NCBI GenBank assembly: GCA_013141125.1
Contig: JABFRO010000001.1
Coordinates: forward strand, 496,001-560,000
Direction of reading: 5' to 3'
Source of the DNA: Methylophilaceae bacterium
Lineage (GTDB): Bacteria; Pseudomonadota; Gammaproteobacteria; Burkholderiales; Methylophilaceae
DNA length: 64,000 nt
The position numbers were made by a program, and so were the translations under genes. Below the pieces are notes generated by a model, which saw nothing but the letters and a program-made list of their open reading frames with translations, had not been told where the DNA came from and did not search any database. Positions 39,138-47,342 of this stretch are shown here, piece after piece (position 1 is the stretch's first letter; each line of letters begins with the position of its first letter).

Positions 39138-39980
39138 CTATTGATCTATTAATCTTTGTGAGTGGGTATACATAACGTGTCCGCCATTACGTGCAAATCC
39201 CACCAATGTTAAACCTGCTTCTTGCGCCAGCCCAATGGCTAGACCGGTTGGCCCGGATACCGCTACCAACATGGAAATACCCATGGTCGCGGTTTTTTGT
39301 ACCATTTCATAACTGGCGCGACTGGTCACCAGCGCAAAGCCAGCACTCAAATTAACATCGCTGGTCGCCAGCGTCCCTATCAGTTTATCCAGAGCATTAT
39401 GGCGACCTACATCTTCTGTGAGGTGAGCAATGCTGCCATCTATCTCTACCCAAGCCGCTGCATGAACGGCTCCGGTAAGGCGTTGTAAAGTCTGAATCAT
39501 GGGCAATTGGCTCAATGCCCTATGTATCGCATCCGTGCTGAATTGCTGCTGTGAAGTTATGGCCTTAACTTTGCGCCGCACCTGCTGCAAACTTTCGGCA
39601 CCGCATAAACCGCAACCAGTGCGCCCCGCAAGGTTACGGCGCTGCTGTTTCAATGCGGCAAAGCGCTGCTGGGGAATCGTCATTTGCAATTCTATGCCCT
39701 CGCTACGCTGCACTACTTCCAGATCATACAGCTCGCTGGCGCTGTGCAATATGCCTTCGGTGAGACTGAATCCCAAACCAAATTGCTCCAAATCCTCCGG
39801 CGTGGCCAGCATCACCACATGCGAAATACCGTTATAGATCATCGCCACCGGCACTTCTTCAGCCACTTGATCTATCGCCTGCACCAGCTTGTGCTCACGC
39901 CAGCGTTCTACCGTATAAGAATTGAAACTGGCGTGAACATTTTTAGCAGACAGCTCACACATGAGCGCGTCAGCTTTCAT
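39138..39980 (-). CDS. fdhD: Formate dehydrogenase sulfur-transfer protein FdhD (FdsC)
   Basis: 280 residues. FdhD passes sulfur from a cysteine desulfurase to the bis-MGD cofactor; without it formate dehydrogenase is inactive. The catalytic CxxC motif is TGCGLCGAESL (about residues 120-130), and the GRHNALDKLIGT block and FALVTSRASYEMVQKT are conserved. Its start is adjacent to the fdsA stop, so translation is probably coupled. In Cupriavidus the same gene is called fdsC. Confidence 0.96.
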   Translation of the reverse strand: MKADALMCELSAKNVHASFNSYTVERWREHKLVQAIDQVAEEVPVAMIYNGISHVVMLATPEDLEQFGLGFSLTEGILHSASELYDLEVVQRSEGIELQMTIPQQRFAALKQQRRNLAGRTGCGLCGAESLQQVRRKVKAITSQQQFSTDAIHRALSQLPMIQTLQRLTGAVHAAAWVEIDGSIAHLTEDVGRHNALDKLIGTLATSDVNLSAGFALVTSRASYEMVQKTATMGISMLVAVSGPTGLAIGLAQEAGLTLVGFARNGGHVMYTHSQRLIDQ

Positions 39981-42848
39981 TTACAGCGTTTTAACCAAGT
40001 CATTGGGCTTGCTGAAACTCACTTGCTCATCGCTGAATTGTCGATATTGCTTTTGCCATTCCGAAGGCTGGCTGACTTTGCTCACTTGCACGGCTGTGAC
40101 CTTGTATTCCGGGCAATTAGTCGCCCAGTCGGAATTGTCGGTGGTAATAACATTGGCACCTGAGAACGGATGATGGAAGGTGGTGTAAATCACGCCAGGC
40201 TGCATACGTGTGGAAACCTTGGCATGGAGCACAGTTTCACCGGCACGGCTTTGTATGCCTACCCAATCACCATCCTTGATGCCGCGATCTTCAGCATCAT
40301 GTGGATGAATTTCCAGAATATCTTCAGGATGCCAAGCTGTGTTTTCAGTGCGGCGTGTTTGCGCCCCCACGTTGTAATGCGCCAACACGCGGCCAGTGGT
40401 TAAAATTAACGGAAATTTCTTGGTGACTTTTTCATCCGTGGCAATATATTCCGTAATCATGAAACGGCCTTTACCGCGCACAAATTCATCCACATGCATG
40501 GTGGGTGTTCCGTCCGGTGCATCGGCATTGCATGGCCATTGTATGCTGCCCAACTCTTCAATCTTGGCATAGCTTACGCCGTGGAAAGTCGGGGTCAGGC
40601 GCGCAATCTCGTCCATGATTTCGGAAGGATGGCTGTAATTCATAGGGTAGCCCAAGGCATTGGACAGCATTTGCGTGACTTCCCAATCCTCTTTACCAGC
40701 CAGTGCAGGCATCACCTTGCGTACCGGTGAAATGCGGCGTTCGGCATTGGTAAAAGTACCGTTCTTTTCCAGGAAAGATGATCCCGGCAAAAATACATGC
40801 GCAAACTTAGCGGTTTCATTAAGGAAAATATCCTGCACGATCACGCATTCCATTGCCTCCAAAGCAGCAGTGACATGCTGGGTATCCGGGTCGGATTGTG
40901 CAACATCCTCGCCTTCGCAATACAGCCCCTTAAAGCTGCCATCCATGGCGGCATCAAACATATTGGGGATACGCAAACCGGGTTCGTTATGCAGCGGCAC
41001 ACCCCACGCCGATTCAAATATGCCGCGAGCCGTATCATCCGATACGTGACGATAACCCGGCAATTCATGCGGGAAAGAACCCATATCGCACGAACCTTGC
41101 ACATTATTTTGGCCACGCAAAGGATTAACACCCACGCCTTCACGTCCAATATTGCCTGTCGCCATGGCCAGATTGGCAATGGAAATCACTGTAGTGGAAC
41201 CCTGACTATGCTCGGTTACGCCCAAACCATAGTAAATCGCGGCATTGCCGCCAGTGGCGTATAGGCGCGCTGCACTGCGCACAGCTTCAGCAGGCACACC
41301 CGTTGTTTCCGCTAATGCTTCGGGAGAATTACGCTCCTGCGACACAAAGTCTTTCCATTGGGCATATTCACGCACATCGCAGCGAGCGGCGGCAAACGCA
41401 TCATTCGTCAAACCTTCCGTCACAATCACGTGTGCCAATGCATTGGTGATGGCCACATTAGTGCCTGGACGCAACTTGAGATGATAATCGGCCTTGATAT
41501 GCGGCGATTTAACCAGATCAATTTCACGTGGGTCTACTACAATCAGCTTGGCACCTTCACGAATACGGCGTTTCATTTGTGAACCAAATACCGGATGACC
41601 ATCGGTGGGATTGGCACCGATGACCATAATCACATCGGCTTGCATTACCGAATCAAAAGTTTGTGTACCCGCAGATTCACCCAGTGTTTGTTTTAATCCA
41701 TAACCGGTAGGTGAATGGCAAACGCGGGCGCAAGTATCGACATTGTTATTGCCAAAAGCAGCGCGCACCAGTTTTTGTACCAGATAGCCTTCTTCATTGG
41801 TGCAACGTGAGGAAACCAGACCGCCTATGGAATCTTTACCGTATTTGGCCTGAATGGCTTTTAAGCGGCTTGCGGCATAGTCAATGGCTTCTTCCCAGCT
41901 GACTTCTTGCCAGGGATCACTGATTTTCTCGCGTATCATGGGCTTGGTCATTCTGTCCGCATGGGTAGCGTAACCCCAGGCAAAACGGCCTTTTACACAG
42001 CTATGGCCGTGGTTGGCATGGCCATCTTTATTGGGCACCATGTTGACCACCTGGCTGCCCTTCATCTCGGCCTTGAATGAGCAACCCACGCCGCAATAGG
42101 CGCAAGTGGTAATCACGCTACGTTCGGCCTGGCCGTGGATAGTGATAGTCTTTTCCATCAAGGTAGCGGTGGGGCAGGCTTGCACACAAGCACCACACGA
42201 TACGCATTCGGATTCCATGAAGCTGCCATTTTGACCGGGCGATACGCGCGATTCAAAACCACGTCCGTCTATGGTCAAGGCAAAAGTGCCCTGCGTTTCT
42301 TCACAAGCGCGCACACAGCGGTTGCATACAATGCATTTGCTCGGGTCATAGCTGAAATACGGGTTGGATTCATCCTTGACTGAGTTGAGGTGATTTTCAC
42401 CTTCATAGCCATAGCGCACTTCGCGCAAACCCACCGCACCTGCCATATCCTGCAATTCACAATTGCCGTTGGCAGAACAGGTCAGACAATCCAGCGGATG
42501 ATCGGAAATATACAGCTCCATTACGCCACGGCGAATATCCGCTAACTTTGGCGTTTGCGTGCTGACTTTCATGCCTTGATCAGCCAAGGTGGTGCACGAT
42601 GCCGGATAACCGCGTCGTCCTTCGATTTCTACCAGGCACAAACGACAGGAACCAAACGGCTCCAAGCTATCTGTTGCGCATAGTTTTGGCACTTGCACGC
42701 CAGCTTCGGCGGCGGCGCGTATCAGCGAGGTGCCTTGCGGCACGCTCACTTCTATGCCATCTATCTCCAACGTCACCAGTTTTTCAGAAACCCTGACCGG
42801 GGTGCCGAAATCGGTATCACAACCACAACTTCCACTTTGACATGCCAT
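39981..42848 (-). CDS. fdsA: NAD-dependent formate dehydrogenase alpha (catalytic) subunit
   Basis: 955 residues. In order: a 2Fe-2S ferredoxin domain (CATDSLEPFGSCRLCLVEIE), a His/Cys-ligated cluster (HPLDCLTCSANGNCELQ), two 4Fe-4S motifs (CIVCNRCVRACEETQG and CVSCGACVQACPTA), another 4Fe-4S at CAYCGVGCSF, then the molybdopterin domain. The residue that binds molybdenum is cysteine (in CARVCHSPTGYGL); no UGA/Sec is present. The enzyme oxidises formate to CO2 in the cytoplasm and passes electrons through FdsG/FdsB to NAD+. Confidence 0.97.
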   Translation of the reverse strand: MACQSGSCGCDTDFGTPVRVSEKLVTLEIDGIEVSVPQGTSLIRAAAEAGVQVPKLCATDSLEPFGSCRLCLVEIEGRRGYPASCTTLADQGMKVSTQTPKLADIRRGVMELYISDHPLDCLTCSANGNCELQDMAGAVGLREVRYGYEGENHLNSVKDESNPYFSYDPSKCIVCNRCVRACEETQGTFALTIDGRGFESRVSPGQNGSFMESECVSCGACVQACPTATLMEKTITIHGQAERSVITTCAYCGVGCSFKAEMKGSQVVNMVPNKDGHANHGHSCVKGRFAWGYATHADRMTKPMIREKISDPWQEVSWEEAIDYAASRLKAIQAKYGKDSIGGLVSSRCTNEEGYLVQKLVRAAFGNNNVDTCARVCHSPTGYGLKQTLGESAGTQTFDSVMQADVIMVIGANPTDGHPVFGSQMKRRIREGAKLIVVDPREIDLVKSPHIKADYHLKLRPGTNVAITNALAHVIVTEGLTNDAFAAARCDVREYAQWKDFVSQERNSPEALAETTGVPAEAVRSAARLYATGGNAAIYYGLGVTEHSQGSTTVISIANLAMATGNIGREGVGVNPLRGQNNVQGSCDMGSFPHELPGYRHVSDDTARGIFESAWGVPLHNEPGLRIPNMFDAAMDGSFKGLYCEGEDVAQSDPDTQHVTAALEAMECVIVQDIFLNETAKFAHVFLPGSSFLEKNGTFTNAERRISPVRKVMPALAGKEDWEVTQMLSNALGYPMNYSHPSEIMDEIARLTPTFHGVSYAKIEELGSIQWPCNADAPDGTPTMHVDEFVRGKGRFMITEYIATDEKVTKKFPLILTTGRVLAHYNVGAQTRRTENTAWHPEDILEIHPHDAEDRGIKDGDWVGIQSRAGETVLHAKVSTRMQPGVIYTTFHHPFSGANVITTDNSDWATNCPEYKVTAVQVSKVSQPSEWQKQYRQFSDEQVSFSKPNDLVKTL

Positions 42849-42861
42849 GTTTGTTACTCCT

Positions 42862-44424
42862 TTATGCCGACTTCGCAGCTTGCTGATTGGCTTTTAAGCC
42901 AAAATCTTCAGGGAAATGATTGAGTGCAGACAGCACCGGATAAGGGGTCATGCCGCCCAGCGCGCACAATGATCCATTAAGCATGGTGTCAGAAAGATCG
43001 CGCAACAAGGCGATATTGGCGACTCTGTCCTTATCCGCGATGATGTTGTCCAGCACTTCCACACCGCGCGTAGAGCCGATGCGGCAAGGCGTGCATTTCC
43101 CGCAAGATTCAATGGCACAAAATTCCATGGCATAGCGTGCCATTTTTGCCAGATCAACCGTGTCGTCAAATGCCACGATGCCGCCGTGCCCCAGCACCGC
43201 CCATAGCTTGGAGAATTCCTCATAATCCAGCGGCGTATCAAATTGGGATTCAGGTAAAAATGCACCCAATGGCCCGCCCACCTGCACCGCACGTATGGGT
43301 CTGCCGCTGGCAGAACCGCCACCATAGTCATATAGCAACTCGCGTAAAGTGACACCAAAGGCTTTTTCCACCAAACCGGTATGTTTAAGATTGCCAGCCA
43401 GTTGAATCGGCAAAGTACCGCGCGAACGCCCCATGCCAAAATCGCGGTAATACTCACCGCCCTTGTCCAGAATAATGGGTACTGAGGCCAGCGAAATCAC
43501 GTTATTGATAATGGTAGGTTTGCCGAACAAGCCTTCAATCGCTGGCAGTGGCGGCTTAAAACGCACAATGCCGCGCTTGCCCTCCAGACTTTCCAATAAA
43601 GAAGTTTCTTCACCGCAAACATAAGCGCCGGCACCACGACGCACTTCCAGATAAAAGGTTTTGTCGCTACCCAGAATATTGCGCCCCAGATAATTGCTCG
43701 CGACAGCCACATCAATGGCTTCGTTCAGCGCTTGCAAGGCATGGGGATATTCCGAGCGCAGATAGATATAACCTTGGGTCGCACCTACGGCAATGCCGGC
43801 AATGGTCATGCCTTCAATCAATACAAAGGGATCACCTTCCATAATCATGCGGTCGGAAAATGTACCGGAATCTCCTTCATCGGCATTACACACAATGTAT
43901 TTTTGATCGGCACTAACGTTAAGCACCGTATTCCACTTGATACCAGTAGGAAAAGCCGCACCGCCACGCCCACGCAAGCCGGAATCGGTAATTTCCTTGA
44001 CGATTTGTGCGCCATCCAGACTCAACGCATTTTTCAGGCCGCGATAGCCGTCGTGTTGCAGATAATCATTAAGAGAAACCGGATCAGTAATGCCCACGCG
44101 AGCATTGGTCAAGCGCTCCTGATTTTTCAGAAAAGGTATTTCCTGCGTCAGCCCCAGCCGTAAATGATGTTCGCCGCCGTAAAGAAAATTGGCCTCAAAC
44201 AAGCTGTTCACGTCCTTGGGGGTGACCGGCCCGTAAGCTACGCGCCCATCCGGCGTGGATACTTCTACCAATGGCTCCAGCCAGAACAATCCGTGCGAAC
44301 CATTACGCACCAAGTTAATAGATGCACCGCGCCGTGCGGCTTCTGCGGCAATGGCAATCGCCACTTTGCCTGCACCCAACGACAGCGCGCTGGAATCGCA
44401 GGGAACGTAAACCGTAATGCTCAT
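42862..44424 (-). CDS. fdsB: Formate dehydrogenase beta subunit (FMN, NADH site)
   Basis: 520 residues, homologous to the 51-kDa NuoF subunit of complex I with an added N-terminal thioredoxin-like domain (about 1-100). The FMN/NADH-binding region is LRGRGGAAFPTGIKW (about 148-162) and GAGAYVCGEETSLLESLEG. The 4Fe-4S motif is ESCGKCTPCRIGSTRG near residue 435. It reduces NAD+ with electrons from FdsA. Its ATG overlaps the fdsG stop in ATGA. Confidence 0.96.
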   Translation of the reverse strand: MSITVYVPCDSSALSLGAGKVAIAIAAEAARRGASINLVRNGSHGLFWLEPLVEVSTPDGRVAYGPVTPKDVNSLFEANFLYGGEHHLRLGLTQEIPFLKNQERLTNARVGITDPVSLNDYLQHDGYRGLKNALSLDGAQIVKEITDSGLRGRGGAAFPTGIKWNTVLNVSADQKYIVCNADEGDSGTFSDRMIMEGDPFVLIEGMTIAGIAVGATQGYIYLRSEYPHALQALNEAIDVAVASNYLGRNILGSDKTFYLEVRRGAGAYVCGEETSLLESLEGKRGIVRFKPPLPAIEGLFGKPTIINNVISLASVPIILDKGGEYYRDFGMGRSRGTLPIQLAGNLKHTGLVEKAFGVTLRELLYDYGGGSASGRPIRAVQVGGPLGAFLPESQFDTPLDYEEFSKLWAVLGHGGIVAFDDTVDLAKMARYAMEFCAIESCGKCTPCRIGSTRGVEVLDNIIADKDRVANIALLRDLSDTMLNGSLCALGGMTPYPVLSALNHFPEDFGLKANQQAAKSA

Positions 44425-44915
44425 GAGTGGCTTCCTTTTACATTGCTAGCTTGTACAGTGGAAATGAGTGCTTCCAGACTTTCCAGGCTGACACGACCAT
44501 AGATTTCATTATCCAGCACAATGGCGGGCGAACATGCACAGTTACCCAAACAGTACACAGGCTCCAGCGATATTTTTTTATCGCTGGTTGTCTCATGAAA
44601 AGTGATTCCCAGCAGCTTTTTGGCGTGGGCAGTCAGAGCCTCACTGCCCATGGCTTGGCAGGATTCCGCCTGACAAATCTGCAAGGTATGCTGACCCGGC
44701 GGGGTTTGGCGGAAATAATGGTAAAAAGTAATGACACCATGTACTTCAGCACGCGAAAGATTGAGTTCACTCGCAATCACCGGCACTGCTTCAGTTGGTA
44801 TGTAGCCGAGCTTATCCTGAATGCCGTGCAATATAGGCAGCAATGCGCCTGGTTTGGATTTGTTACTGGCAATTTCGGCATCGATCACGGTTTTGGTTGT
44901 ATCGAGCAAGCTCAT
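44421..44915 (-). CDS. fdsG: Formate dehydrogenase gamma subunit (2Fe-2S)
   Basis: 164 residues, NuoE-like. The four cysteines of the 2Fe-2S cluster are in ICQAESCQAMG and VYCLGNCACSPA. It is the first gene of the operon. The ribosome-binding region upstream (AGCGAGGCAAC) is acceptable. Upstream lies a long AT-rich gap with dyad elements, suitable for a LysR-type regulator like Cupriavidus FdsR, but no regulator gene is in the window. Confidence 0.96.
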   Translation of the reverse strand: MSLLDTTKTVIDAEIASNKSKPGALLPILHGIQDKLGYIPTEAVPVIASELNLSRAEVHGVITFYHYFRQTPPGQHTLQICQAESCQAMGSEALTAHAKKLLGITFHETTSDKKISLEPVYCLGNCACSPAIVLDNEIYGRVSLESLEALISTVQASNVKGSHS

Positions 44916-45195
44916 TGTTGCCTCGCTATGTTTGCTGGGAATGCTGGGAACTCACACGAAATCTTCACTTGTTATATCTCATCATATATATCGAAAGGGA
45001 AAAATAATGCCCGCTTGGGGCGCATATCTTTATATGTATAAGAATATAACCGAGACCGTGGATTGTCAACGACACTTAAAACATGGGTATATCGACAGCT
45101 TGCATTTTAGCCATTCAAGATGTCACTTTAAGGATACATACCCATTAGCTATTAAATCAATGGCTTTATAAATTTATCAAAAAAACCGTCTACAA
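44916..45195. promoter_or_regulatory. fds operon upstream region
   Basis: An AT-rich 280-base stretch upstream of fdsG. It holds a dyad-like patch TATATCTCATCATATATATC (44973-44992), an imperfect palindrome ATATCTTTATATGTATAAG at 45026 onward, and an inverted pair ATGGGTAT (45083) / ATACCCAT (45139). Such dyads would suit a LysR-type activator, but this is inference and no promoter was assigned. Confidence 0.35.
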
Positions 45196-45462
45196 ATGCA
45201 GACAATATCTGCAATTTTATGCGACAAAATTAACATGTAAGCTAGCGTGCCTATATTACCAGCAAGCTATGCGCAGCCTCTTCAGACTTTAAATCAATTC
45301 AATATCAAATAGTTAATTGATCTATCAATTAACTTCAAGAAGAAATCCATTTTTTGCAGTGCAAAAAAATAGCAAATAGGCATGGTTCATGCTATATTTT
45401 CACTGTGGGAAATTTTCCCACATATATGATAATTTAATTACACCAACGAATTAAATTATCAT
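45196..45462. repeat. Array of six inverted repeats before the PTPTPV gene
   Basis: Perfect or near-perfect dyads: TGCAGA/TCTGCA (45196-45212), AGTTAATTGA/TCAATTAACT (45311-45334), TTTTTTGCA/TGCAAAAAA around 45359, GCATG/CATGC (45380-45392), TGTGGGAAA/TTTCCCACA around 45413, and ATGATAATTTAATT/AATTAAATTATCAT (45426-45462, nine-base loop). The last ends 27 bases before the TTG start. They could be stacked operators or 5' UTR stem-loops. AT-richness raises chance matches, but perfect 9- to 14-base arms are still unusual. Confidence 0.6.
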
Positions 45463-45489
45463 TCCGTATCATTAATCAGGAGAATTAAA

Positions 45490-46041
45490 TTGAACTCAAA
45501 TATTACCCGCCGCTCCATCCCTTTCAGTCTGCGCAATATTGTGCGCGCTACTTTGCTTGCCGCTACCGTGGCTTCATCCCCATTCATGGCAACTAACGCC
45601 CTGGCTATTCCGGGTTGCGGTGCCTGCGTAGCACCAGCACCAGCATCACCACATCCAAATGTAACTGGATTCTCATGCTTTATGTGTCATGCACAACCAA
45701 CACCGGCACCAACCCCAACTCCAGTTCCGACTCCTACACCGGTTCCAACCCCAACACCAGTGCCGACTCCTACACCGGTACCAACCCCAACACCGGTACC
45801 AACTCCTACACCAGTACCAACCCCAACACCGGTACCAACTCCTACACCAGTACCAACCCCAACACCGGTACCAACTCCAACTCCGGTTCCGACTCCAACA
45901 CCGGTACCAACTCCTCCTCCAGTAGTTACACCTGCGCCTCATCATGAAGATGAAGAGCATTCAAAAGATCACAAGAAAGATAACAAGAAAGATAACAAGA
46001 AAGATAACAAGAAAGATAACAAGAAAGATAAACACGATTAA
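45490..46041 (+). CDS. Secreted PTPTPV-repeat protein with a CxxCH motif
   Basis: 183 residues. It starts at TTG 45490, fixed by CAGGAG upstream and by a clean signal peptide ([18 protein letters not shown]). After cleavage: a short Cys pair (GCGACV), then FSCFMCHAQ, which has the CxxCH haem c pattern. Next come eleven PTPTPV hexapeptides plus one PTPPPV, about 72 residues and probably an extended rigid rod. The end is acidic/His ([11 protein letters not shown]), then lysine-rich KKDN units. I recognise no family. One haem or a metal may bind at the N-terminal Cys residues; this is inference. It is not clearly in an operon with the efflux genes, because a terminator follows. Confidence 0.75.
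   Translation: MNSNITRRSIPFSLRNIVRATLLAATVASSPFMATNALAIPGCGACVAPAPASPHPNVTGFSCFMCHAQPTPAPTPTPVPTPTPVPTPTPVPTPTPVPTPTPVPTPTPVPTPTPVPTPTPVPTPTPVPTPTPVPTPTPVPTPPPVVTPAPHHEDEEHSKDHKKDNKKDNKKDNKKDNKKDKHD
45712..46029 (+). repeat. Tandem 18-base and 12-base coding repeats
   Basis: From about 45712 to 45927, 18-base units alternate two synonymous forms (CCAACCCCAACACCGGTA and CCAACTCCTACACCAGTA), giving a 36-base higher-order period. From about 45970 to 46029, AAGAAAGATAAC units repeat about five times. The alternating synonymous units point to expansion by duplication of pairs. All frames stay open through it, which explains spurious ORFs there. Confidence 0.9.
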
Positions 46042-46094
46042 CTTCAGCTGCTAATCAAAATTAATTCCTTATCTTTAATGTATTTCTAACCATT

Positions 46095-46128
46095 CCCCAT
46101 GACAGCAAGTTTGTCATGGGGAGTTTTT
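46095..46128 (+). terminator. Rho-independent terminator after the PTPTPV gene
   Basis: A perfect ten-base-pair stem CCCCATGACA / TGTCATGGGG with a seven-base loop (GCAAGTT), followed by AGTTTTTATTT. It is 50 bases after the stop codon and separates this gene from the efflux operon. Confidence 0.88.
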
Positions 46129-46181
46129 ATTTATCAACATTTAGCTTTGTTCAGACATGCAACTTGAGATGACCATGCACC

Positions 46182-47339
46182 ATGTATAAAATTAAAGCCA
46201 ATAAAGCAGTCCTAGCAGTGGCATTGCTGGCTGCGCTGATATTAAGCGCAATCCTCGTAAAACAATATGTTTCAACACCAAAACCTCCTCCCTATCTAAC
46301 CGCCAAAGTTGTTCGCGGAAATATTGAAAGCGCGGTAATGACGACCGGCACCTTGCAAGCATTTCGTCAGGTAGATGTAGGTTCACGCGTATCGGGTCAG
46401 CTTAAATCACTAAAAGTAAAACTGGGTGACCATGTTGTCAGCGGCCAATTGCTGGCCGAGATTGACCCGGTTTTGTCGCAAAACGCCTTACTTTCCGCCA
46501 AGGCCAATATGGAAAGTCTGGTGGCACAACGCCACGCAGCCGCAGCCAGCTTGCAACAGGCCGACCTTGCCTACCAGCGGCAACAGGCCATGATTAAGGA
46601 GGAAGCTACTTCGCGTCAGGAGTTGGAAGCTGCAAAAGCCCAATCGTTGGTAACGCATGGCACCCTGGCCTCCTTGGATGCACAAATTCTTCAGGCCAAA
46701 ACACAAGTGGATTCAGCCGCCGCCAATCTTAATTACACACAAATCACTGCGCCCATGAGCGGTGATGTCGTCGCCATTGTGACGCAGGAAGGCCAAACCG
46801 TAGTTGCCTCGCAGCAAGCGCCGGTGATACTGAAGCTGGCCAATCTCGATGTGATGACGGTCAAGGCGCTGATTTCAGAAGCAGATGTCACTCGTATTCA
46901 AGCGGGTCAGACGGCCTATTTCACCACACTAGGCAATGCGGCTGAACGTCATTACGGCAAGCTGGCTTCCATAGATCCGGCACCGCAGGATTATCTGAGT
47001 ACAGACACAAAAACAGCAGGGCCGATTTTTTATAATGCCTTATTTAATGCTCCCAACCCCGATCATGGCTTGCGCATCGCCATGACCGCGCAGGTAACGG
47101 TGGTGTTAAGCGAAGCGAAAAATGCGCTTTACGTACCTATTTCTGCACTGGGTAAAGCGGCCGCCGATGGCCGCTATCCGGTGCACATTTTAGGTAAAAA
47201 CGGAAAAAACACGACATCCATGATCTCCGCCGGTATCAGCGACAACGTTAGAATGCAGGTAGTAGACGGTCTGAAAGAAGGCGACGAAGTCATCATCGAG
47301 GAAGTCAGCGCCAAAGATGCTTCGACCTGGTTGTTTTAG
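46182..47339 (+). CDS. MacA-like periplasmic adaptor of an ABC efflux pump
   Basis: 385 residues. An N-terminal membrane anchor (AVLAVALLAALILSAILVK, about 9-27) leads to a membrane-fusion protein: a lipoyl half-motif near GRVSGQLKSLKVKLGDHVVSG, an alpha-helical hairpin (about 105-170), the second lipoyl half at LNYTQITAPMSGDVVAI, and a beta-barrel. It is 3 bases from the macB-like gene. It bridges the inner-membrane transporter and the TolC-type protein. Substrate (macrolide, peptide, siderophore, toxin) unknown. Confidence 0.92.
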   Translation: MYKIKANKAVLAVALLAALILSAILVKQYVSTPKPPPYLTAKVVRGNIESAVMTTGTLQAFRQVDVGSRVSGQLKSLKVKLGDHVVSGQLLAEIDPVLSQNALLSAKANMESLVAQRHAAAASLQQADLAYQRQQAMIKEEATSRQELEAAKAQSLVTHGTLASLDAQILQAKTQVDSAAANLNYTQITAPMSGDVVAIVTQEGQTVVASQQAPVILKLANLDVMTVKALISEADVTRIQAGQTAYFTTLGNAAERHYGKLASIDPAPQDYLSTDTKTAGPIFYNALFNAPNPDHGLRIAMTAQVTVVLSEAKNALYVPISALGKAAADGRYPVHILGKNGKNTTSMISAGISDNVRMQVVDGLKEGDEVIIEEVSAKDASTWLF

Positions 47340-47342
47340 GCC

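Noticed and set aside
41660-41760. Selenocysteine in the formate dehydrogenase active site
   Set aside because: The metal-binding position is an ordinary cysteine codon, and the gene reads through without an internal UGA.
45673-45960. Minus-strand open frame rich in Trp/Arg/Cys opposite the PTPTPV gene
   Set aside because: It exists only because the 18-base repeats keep every frame open; no signal peptide, ribosome site or family.
45712-46029. Could the tandem repeats be a CRISPR array?
   Set aside because: No unique spacers; units are contiguous and encode an in-frame peptide repeat. No cas genes nearby.
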